A stretch of DNA of 64,000 bases from Gardnerella massiliensis (GTDB lineage Bacteria; Actinomycetota; Actinomycetes; Actinomycetales; Bifidobacteriaceae), in assembly GCF_003408845.1 (NCBI RefSeq), contig NZ_LRTV01000001.1, positions 74,760-138,759 on the forward strand, written 5' to 3'. Positions 58,573 through 64,000 of this stretch are shown piece after piece. The position numbers and the translations under genes were made by a program. The notes below the pieces were generated by a model. The model made no database searches and was not told the DNA's origin. It saw nothing but the letters and a program-made list of their open reading frames with translations. Positions within the stretch are counted from its first letter, which is position 1. The number at the start of each line of letters is the position of its first letter.

Positions 58573-61266
58573 ATGTGGAAAATCGCGCTAAAACTTATGC
58601 GTAAAAGCGTGCGCATGCTAATCGCCTCTGGAATTGCAATTCTTATAGGCAGCATGTTTATGAGCGCTACTTTGCTTTTTGTAAACAGTGTTGACGACTT
58701 GATGGTTCGCAATGCAACGGAAGAATTCCATAGCGCAAATTATGCAATCTCATCTAAAAGCTCTAACAATTCTCCGAATAGTGGAATTCATTATAAAGAC
58801 CTTCATTTAGACAAAATATCGAAGATGCATGGTGTCAACGGTATTCGCAGTGACGATGCGACTGCGCTTGTAAGAGTAGAAAAAGGTGATAAATCAGTTA
58901 CGAGCATTGCTTGGTCTAGTGGTTTGTATGGAAATCTTCCTGTGTATAAATCAACAGAAGGTAGAGATCCGCAAGAAATAGGCGAAATTACGCTTATTAA
59001 AAGTATTGCTAAATCCATACATGCAAATATTGGTGATACTATAACTTTGGTTAAAGTAGATGACACTGGCGGAAATAAAGAAAAATCGTACGATGTTCGT
59101 GTGGTTGGTCTTGTTGAAGATGGAGAACATTCTCAAATATCATTTTCAAATCGTGGCATATATCTTGGCGGCGTAACGAACGATTTTTGTGCAAAACTCA
59201 ACAATCTTAAGAATTTTGATAATCAAGTTGTGCAAAGTAAAGTATACATGAGCATTGATGAATCTAAAATAAACGATTTATCTCCTAAGATTAGCGCTTT
59301 GCTTCCAGAGCAATTTTCTCTTATGTCTAGGCATGAAGTTGGTGTAAGAGCTGTTAGAAATGTGTCCAACGGCACTAATTTTGTGACTATGTTCTTGCTA
59401 TCTTTTGGTGTTCTAGCGTTGCTTATTTCTTCGCTTGTTATAGCAAACACATTCCAAGTTTTGGTTGCTCAACGCAGACGCACTCTTGCGCTTTTGCGCG
59501 TAATTGGCGCACAATCGCACCAGCTTTATGCGGCAGTTTTGCTTGAAGCTGCAATACTTGGAGTTATTTCTGCGGCTATTGGCGTGCTTTGCGCAATAGG
59601 ATTTATGGGCGCAATTAGTAACTTGAATATTAATTCTGGACCATTATCTAAAATTCCTTTGATTGTTTCACTTCCGGCGATTGTGTGGCCAATAGTAATT
59701 GGTGCGATTGTAACAGTTCTTGCATCTATGGGTGCTGCTCGATCTGCTACAAAAGTAACGCCTATGGAAGCGTTGCGACCAATGGATTTGATTAAAGATA
59801 AACGTGCAAGCATTCTTCGCTCTGTTTTTGGCGTTCTATTTATTGTTGTAGGTATTTTATTTACGGCTTTAAGTGCTACTTCTTTGGCAAGCATGATTGC
59901 TCAGCAGTCGCCTAATGCTGGTGCTGACTCTTGGAGAACTTTGCTTGTGGCAGTTTTTGGATGCGCGCTTGTGTTTATTGGAATTATTATTACAGCAACA
60001 TTCTGGATGCCGTTTGCTATGAAGGCAACTGGCGCAATCATGGCACTTTGTGGGCCTGCATCTAAAGTTGCCAACGCAAACGTGCAACGAAACCCTAGAA
60101 GAGTTGCTGCAACTGGAACGGCTTTGCTTATTGGCGTAACGCTTGTTTCAACGGTAGTAACTGGCGCAATCTGCGGTAAAGCAACTCTTAAAGGTGTTGT
60201 TGATGACCGTTACAGTGTTGACATTATTATTCAAGGCAAGAATGTTGATGAGTCTTTAGCTGCCGATATTTCAAAGATTAGTGGAATAAAGCATACTGAG
60301 TTGCTTCCTGCAGTTCCTATGACTTTTAAGAACGCTAAGGGCAAAACTGAGTACGCTATGGCAGCTGGAGTTGATAATGCAGATCAACTTCGAAATGTAA
60401 TGCACACTGATCTTGATGGCGTCAATATAACCAAAGATTCTGTGCTTTTGCCTAAGTTTAATGAAGAAGGTGGAGAGCCTTTTGAGCTTAAAAAAGGAAA
60501 CCTTAGTCTACAAGCTTACGTAGAAAAGTACAGTTCTGGTGAAACAGACAGTAACAATATTACGCCATTTACTGGCATGAATACAGACTCTAGTAATAAC
60601 GATAAGAGCATTACTGTAAAGCAAGTTCAGTTTAAGACGTATCGAAATGTTGGTGTGTATTCAAATAATACTGCTTTTGTGAGCAAATCCTACTTCAATA
60701 ACTACCTTAAGCCTACAACGCATATGCTGCTTATTTCGGTAGATTCTAGCAAAGCTAATCTTGTAGATATTGCTAAAAACATTCAAAATGTTACATCTAG
60801 CTATGCGGAGGTTATGTCTACTGGAAGCGTGTTTGAGCGGGCAAAGTGGGAGAGTGCTATCGACGCAATGATGATGGTGCTTGTTGGCTTAATAGCAGTA
60901 GCTGTTGTGATTGCTTTGATAGGTGTTGCAAACACATTAAGCTTGTCTGTTATTGAGCGAACTAAAGAATCTGCAACTTTGCGCGCAATCGGCATGACAA
61001 GAGGACAGGTTAGAAGGTCACTTGCGTTGGAAGCAACATTGATTTCCTTAACAAGCACTGTTTCGGGCTTGATTGTTGGAACAGTGTTTGGGTGGATTGG
61101 ATCCTACATGGTGTTTAGCGTAATTGGCAAAGTTCCGTTTGTAGTTGATTGGACTATTTACGCGGTTCTTGCTCTAATCGCTTTGCTTGCAGCTCTTCTT
61201 TCCAGTGTGCTTCCAGCTCGTAGAGCAGTGAAGTCTTCGCCAGTAGTTGCGCTCGCGGAGGACTAA
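58573..61266 (+). CDS. FtsX-like permease (MacB/LolE type)
   Basis: An 897-residue membrane protein. One N-terminal helix (SGIAILIGSMFMSATLLFVN), a large extracellular domain (about 45-250), a first FtsX domain with three helices (about 265-400: VLVAQRRRTLALLRVIGAQ), two middle helices, a second extracellular domain (about 540-760) and a second FtsX domain (about 765-890: ERTKESATLRAIGMTRGQV). Thus two FtsX repeats in one chain, as in actinobacterial exporters that use mechanical transmission instead of a pore. The ATG follows AGGTGG. A substrate is unknown. The downstream gene encodes a coiled-coil surface protein on its own transcript. Confidence 0.93.
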   Translation: MWKIALKLMRKSVRMLIASGIAILIGSMFMSATLLFVNSVDDLMVRNATEEFHSANYAISSKSSNNSPNSGIHYKDLHLDKISKMHGVNGIRSDDATALVRVEKGDKSVTSIAWSSGLYGNLPVYKSTEGRDPQEIGEITLIKSIAKSIHANIGDTITLVKVDDTGGNKEKSYDVRVVGLVEDGEHSQISFSNRGIYLGGVTNDFCAKLNNLKNFDNQVVQSKVYMSIDESKINDLSPKISALLPEQFSLMSRHEVGVRAVRNVSNGTNFVTMFLLSFGVLALLISSLVIANTFQVLVAQRRRTLALLRVIGAQSHQLYAAVLLEAAILGVISAAIGVLCAIGFMGAISNLNINSGPLSKIPLIVSLPAIVWPIVIGAIVTVLASMGAARSATKVTPMEALRPMDLIKDKRASILRSVFGVLFIVVGILFTALSATSLASMIAQQSPNAGADSWRTLLVAVFGCALVFIGIIITATFWMPFAMKATGAIMALCGPASKVANANVQRNPRRVAATGTALLIGVTLVSTVVTGAICGKATLKGVVDDRYSVDIIIQGKNVDESLAADISKISGIKHTELLPAVPMTFKNAKGKTEYAMAAGVDNADQLRNVMHTDLDGVNITKDSVLLPKFNEEGGEPFELKKGNLSLQAYVEKYSSGETDSNNITPFTGMNTDSSNNDKSITVKQVQFKTYRNVGVYSNNTAFVSKSYFNNYLKPTTHMLLISVDSSKANLVDIAKNIQNVTSSYAEVMSTGSVFERAKWESAIDAMMMVLVGLIAVAVVIALIGVANTLSLSVIERTKESATLRAIGMTRGQVRRSLALEATLISLTSTVSGLIVGTVFGWIGSYMVFSVIGKVPFVVDWTIYAVLALIALLAALLSSVLPARRAVKSSPVVALAED

Positions 61267-61322
61267 ATTTCGCAAAAACTATATGTGAAAGATAGTCTGT
61301 AGAAGTTAAGTTGCAGAAAATA

Positions 61323-61370
61323 AAGATAATGCCGGTGTGTAAATTTTACGTGCCGGCACTATCTTTTTCT
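61323..61370 (+). terminator. Terminator after the permease gene
   Basis: TGCCGG (61330-61335) pairs with CCGGCA (61353-61358), extended inward by wobble pairs and outward by AGATA/TATCT, then TTTTT. Confidence 0.8.
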
Positions 61371-61634
61371 TAAGCCTTTTTGACACGCAGAAAAAAATTT
61401 GTATTATCGTTATTACTTTTAGAAAATTTTTACGTATAATTATTTAATTAAATGAATATTATGTAATTAAGTCTTATTTTTTAATTAAGAAATTGGATAA
61501 ATAATACGATTATTATTCATAATAACAAGTTTTGCCGGAAATATTCCGAATAAATTGCGTTGAAAATGTATTTATTCCTTTGTTATGCTCTTGTTAACTG
61601 CTGACATAAGTTAGACGTGAAGGCCGCTACGAGC
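61371..61634. other. AT-rich promoter region of the coiled-coil protein gene
   Basis: Very AT-rich, with TTAATTAA-type stretches; no gene or RNA recognised. The ribosome binding site AAGGAG (61635-61640) lies just beyond it. Confidence 0.45.
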
Positions 61635-61649
61635 AAGGAGTAAATATAT

Positions 61650-63977
61650 ATGGTAACGGTCAAGAAAAAATCTGCCGCAGCGATTGCAGGAATCTTATTG
61701 TTAATGCAAAGCCCAATGCCAGCGTGGGCGCAAGAAGCGGCTAATGATGTTCAAACTAATATGCAACCAGCAGCAGAGGCGACTGTAAAAGCGCCTACTG
61801 CAACGGGCGTTCAAGAAGCTGAAGAACGAGTTGATAAGCTAAAATCTCAGGTCAATGATTACAAAGCTCAGATAGAAGAAGCGAATACTAATTCTAGCAA
61901 ACTTAAGAATAAAATTACCGACTTAGACAATCAAATACAACTTCTGCAAAAGAAATGGGACGCAATTCCAGAACACGGCAGCGAAGCGAGTGAAATTCAA
62001 CAAAAAATTAACTCTCTTAAAGAACAACACGCAAAAAATAAAAAGGATATAGAAGAAACTAAGGAAAGAAAAAATACTCTTCAAAATGAGTATGATCAGG
62101 AGAGTGAAGCTCTCGCAAAATTGTCGAGTGAACAGTTAAGAAAAAAGCAAGTAGTTACGGATTTAGAAAATAAATTAGCTACATTGCAAGAATCTCTAAC
62201 ACGTGATGGGAAGCAATATGACGATGAAATTGAAAAGTTAACTAAGGAAATTAAAACTGCAGAAGAATCAGTTAGCTCCCTTACGCAGCAACTCAATGAG
62301 CATAATACAAAAGCCGAATCGTTAGAAAAAGAATTAGCTGGAATCGGCGAAGAGCTCGTAGCAAAACAGATGGAGCTAAAGAAGTTTAATAAAGAGCTGC
62401 TTAATCGCATTATTAACGATGATGATACTGATAAAATCATTAACCTACAAGATGCTATTGATTCATTAAGCGAGCGATTTAACAACAAACAGAGTGAATC
62501 AGAAGCAGCTGATAATAAGTATATTGAAACAGAAAAGCAGCGTAACTTAGCATTACAGACAATTAAAAATTACCAGCAACAAAAGCAAGCTGCTACTGAC
62601 AGTAAGGCAGCATTGTTGCGAAATATAGCAGAAACCGAAGATCAAAAGAAACAAGCTGAAAGTGAGCATAAAAGTATTTCTGAAGATTATGGTAAGAGGT
62701 TCAGAGAATTTAGTAATAAACATTATGCGATAAAAGAGCTTGGAAGCCAAATAACTCGAGCTGAAGGTGAACTAAATAATTTAGAACAACAAATTCAAGA
62801 AAATACTCAGAAATTAGAAACTATTAAACAGGATACAGAAAAGAGTGCACAATTTGATGCAAAAAAACAGCAACTGAATGAGCAAAAGTCTACTTTGCAG
62901 CAGCAGCAAAATAATCTTAAAGACTCTATTGCTGAGTTGCAGTCTAATTTAGCGGAAAGTTCTAGGCAGCATGAAAATGCCGTTAAAGAATACGAAGGCT
63001 TGCGTGATAACTACAACCGCATGAATCCTAATGCTCCGTACGTATCGAAGCACCAGCTTTCGGGTTCGGCATCGCAAAATAGCAATGCTGTAGAACACGC
63101 GACAACGGAAGATAATAAAAATTCGTCGGCTGACGGTAAAGTGCCAGCTCCTTCCGAGGCGGAAAATTCAGCAAAAGAAACTACGCCAGCACAGGCAGAA
63201 TCTTCGGCAAAGCCTGAGGCTGCTCCTGTTCCTGCAGAGCCAGAAGCTAAGCTAGTGCAACCGGAAGCTGAAAAGCCTGCGAAGCAGCAAGAAGTGACTC
63301 CAGAAGAATCTGAGGTGACTCCAGAAAAATCTGAGGTGACTCCAGAAAAATCTGAGAAGCCTACGCTTGAAGCTGTGCCTCCTAAAACGGAAACTAAGCC
63401 GGCAGAGCCTGAGGCTGCTCCTGCGCAGCCAAAAACTGGTAAGTTAGCTCCAGAATCCGTAGTGCCAGCTCAAGCTGAGTCTCCAGCTTCTGCCGCTCAT
63501 GCTGCTGATATTCTGAATTTTGCCGCATATAAAGCAGCAATTCAGAAAAATAATGCTATTCAAAAGCAATCGGTAAGAGAGCATACTTCTGAAGAGCAGT
63601 CTGCGGATGAGTCTAATCAGACAGCTCGTTCTGCAGCAGCGAAAACCGCAGTTTCTCAATCTGCTTCAACTAAGCAGTCTACTTCTGCAGGAAATAAGAC
63701 TGAAGGTGAAGGCAAGTCAGCGGAGAAAGGCAAGTCAGCGGACTCTAAGGCTTCTGAAGATACGTCAGCAGATACTAACACTAAAGAAGCAGACGAGAAG
63801 ATTTCAGATGCGGAAAATAAAAAGCTAAAAGCACAAGCAAGTGCCACGGTTGAAACTAAGCCTTCTGATAACGCGTTTACTACGCTTATATGGGGAGCAC
63901 TTGGAGCTTTAACAATTACGGGTGCAGCTGCTGCCGGCGTAACTGTTATGCGTCACCGTCGCATGCCGAGAGCATAA
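61650..63977 (+). CDS. Coiled-coil surface protein with C-terminal membrane anchor
   Basis: A 775-residue exported protein. Signal peptide 1-27 (KKKSAAAIAGILLLMQSPMPAWA, cleaved near AWAQ). Residues about 50-450 are a nearly continuous heptad-rich coiled coil (Leu, Lys, Glu, Gln; no Pro). A Pro/Ala/Glu-rich region with repeats of VTPEKSE follows (about 510-620), then a Ser/Lys/Ala-rich part and a helix LIWGALGALTITGAAAAGVTVM with tail RHRRMPRA. No LPXTG motif is visible. The form, a rigid rod on a flexible wall-spanning stalk, suggests an adhesin or structural surface fibre; no family is recognised. AAGGAG lies 10-15 bases before ATG 61650. The gene ends 23 bases before the window edge. Confidence 0.82.
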   Translation: MVTVKKKSAAAIAGILLLMQSPMPAWAQEAANDVQTNMQPAAEATVKAPTATGVQEAEERVDKLKSQVNDYKAQIEEANTNSSKLKNKITDLDNQIQLLQKKWDAIPEHGSEASEIQQKINSLKEQHAKNKKDIEETKERKNTLQNEYDQESEALAKLSSEQLRKKQVVTDLENKLATLQESLTRDGKQYDDEIEKLTKEIKTAEESVSSLTQQLNEHNTKAESLEKELAGIGEELVAKQMELKKFNKELLNRIINDDDTDKIINLQDAIDSLSERFNNKQSESEAADNKYIETEKQRNLALQTIKNYQQQKQAATDSKAALLRNIAETEDQKKQAESEHKSISEDYGKRFREFSNKHYAIKELGSQITRAEGELNNLEQQIQENTQKLETIKQDTEKSAQFDAKKQQLNEQKSTLQQQQNNLKDSIAELQSNLAESSRQHENAVKEYEGLRDNYNRMNPNAPYVSKHQLSGSASQNSNAVEHATTEDNKNSSADGKVPAPSEAENSAKETTPAQAESSAKPEAAPVPAEPEAKLVQPEAEKPAKQQEVTPEESEVTPEKSEVTPEKSEKPTLEAVPPKTETKPAEPEAAPAQPKTGKLAPESVVPAQAESPASAAHAADILNFAAYKAAIQKNNAIQKQSVREHTSEEQSADESNQTARSAAAKTAVSQSASTKQSTSAGNKTEGEGKSAEKGKSADSKASEDTSADTNTKEADEKISDAENKKLKAQASATVETKPSDNAFTTLIWGALGALTITGAAAAGVTVMRHRRMPRA

Positions 63978-64000
63978 ATTAAAAAGCTACTAGGTGAGTT

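Overview
The window looks like chromosomal DNA from a low-GC member of the Bifidobacteriaceae, most likely Gardnerella. The main reason is the bifid-shunt set: an 825-residue xylulose-5-P/fructose-6-P phosphoketolase, phosphate acetyltransferase and acetate kinase lie together in one orientation. AT-rich codon use, large membrane-anchored amylases and pullulanases, thiamine and tryptophan uptake by ECF transporters, and actinobacterial-type housekeeping genes agree with this. The genus is inferred from sequence character, not from a database search.

Layout. 1-6,700 is accessory: the 3' end of a repeat-bearing gene, a DUF7010-like membrane protein, a RelB/RelE-type toxin-antitoxin pair, a repeat-rich intergenic block, a serine recombinase, a leucine-rich-repeat surface protein and a remnant that resembles the C-terminus of a type III restriction subunit. 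6,889-8,328 is pyruvate kinase, followed by an unusual tRNA with a CAA anticodon. 8,786-20,640 is a starch/glycogen degradation locus: a membrane-anchored alpha-amylase, a 2,042-residue amylase-pullulanase fusion and a separate pullulanase. 21,055-25,526 holds a tryptophan-rich leader peptide and attenuator, two paralogous S components, a fused double ATPase and a T component, read as a tryptophan ECF transporter. 25,574-33,992 holds a UbiA prenyltransferase, an ANTAR response regulator, polA, a NIF3-like gene and glgX. 35,402-39,037 has tRNA-Pro, a TPP riboswitch and a YkoE/D/C-type thiamine ECF transporter. 39,145-46,500 has aroA, then ackA, pta and xfp on the minus strand. 46,923-49,475 has guaA and a GntR regulator. 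49,650-55,772 is minus strand: tRNA-Leu(GAG), an SdhA/FrdA-like flavoprotein, dprA, comM-like and yraN. 56,138-63,977 has metY, an ABC/FtsX exporter pair and a coiled-coil surface protein.

How it works together. Secreted amylases and pullulanases and cytosolic GlgX feed glucose units to the bifid shunt; Xfp makes acetyl-phosphate, which AckA converts to acetate with ATP and Pta interconverts with acetyl-CoA; pyruvate kinase serves the lower pathway. Xfp needs TPP, and a TPP-riboswitch thiamine importer lies about 8 kb away.

Most interesting signals. (1) A serine recombinase is followed by 28-bp inverted repeats (25/28) flanking a short segment with a promoter-like sequence, directly before the LRR surface-protein gene; this looks like an invertible ON/OFF switch, currently OFF. 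(2) The two pullulanase genes share extended -10 promoters, a structured leader hairpin with a common loop, and co-varying terminators. (3) A class-I-shaped tRNA carries the leucine anticodon CAA although leucine tRNAs are class II. (4) Trp attenuation controls a transporter with two S components.
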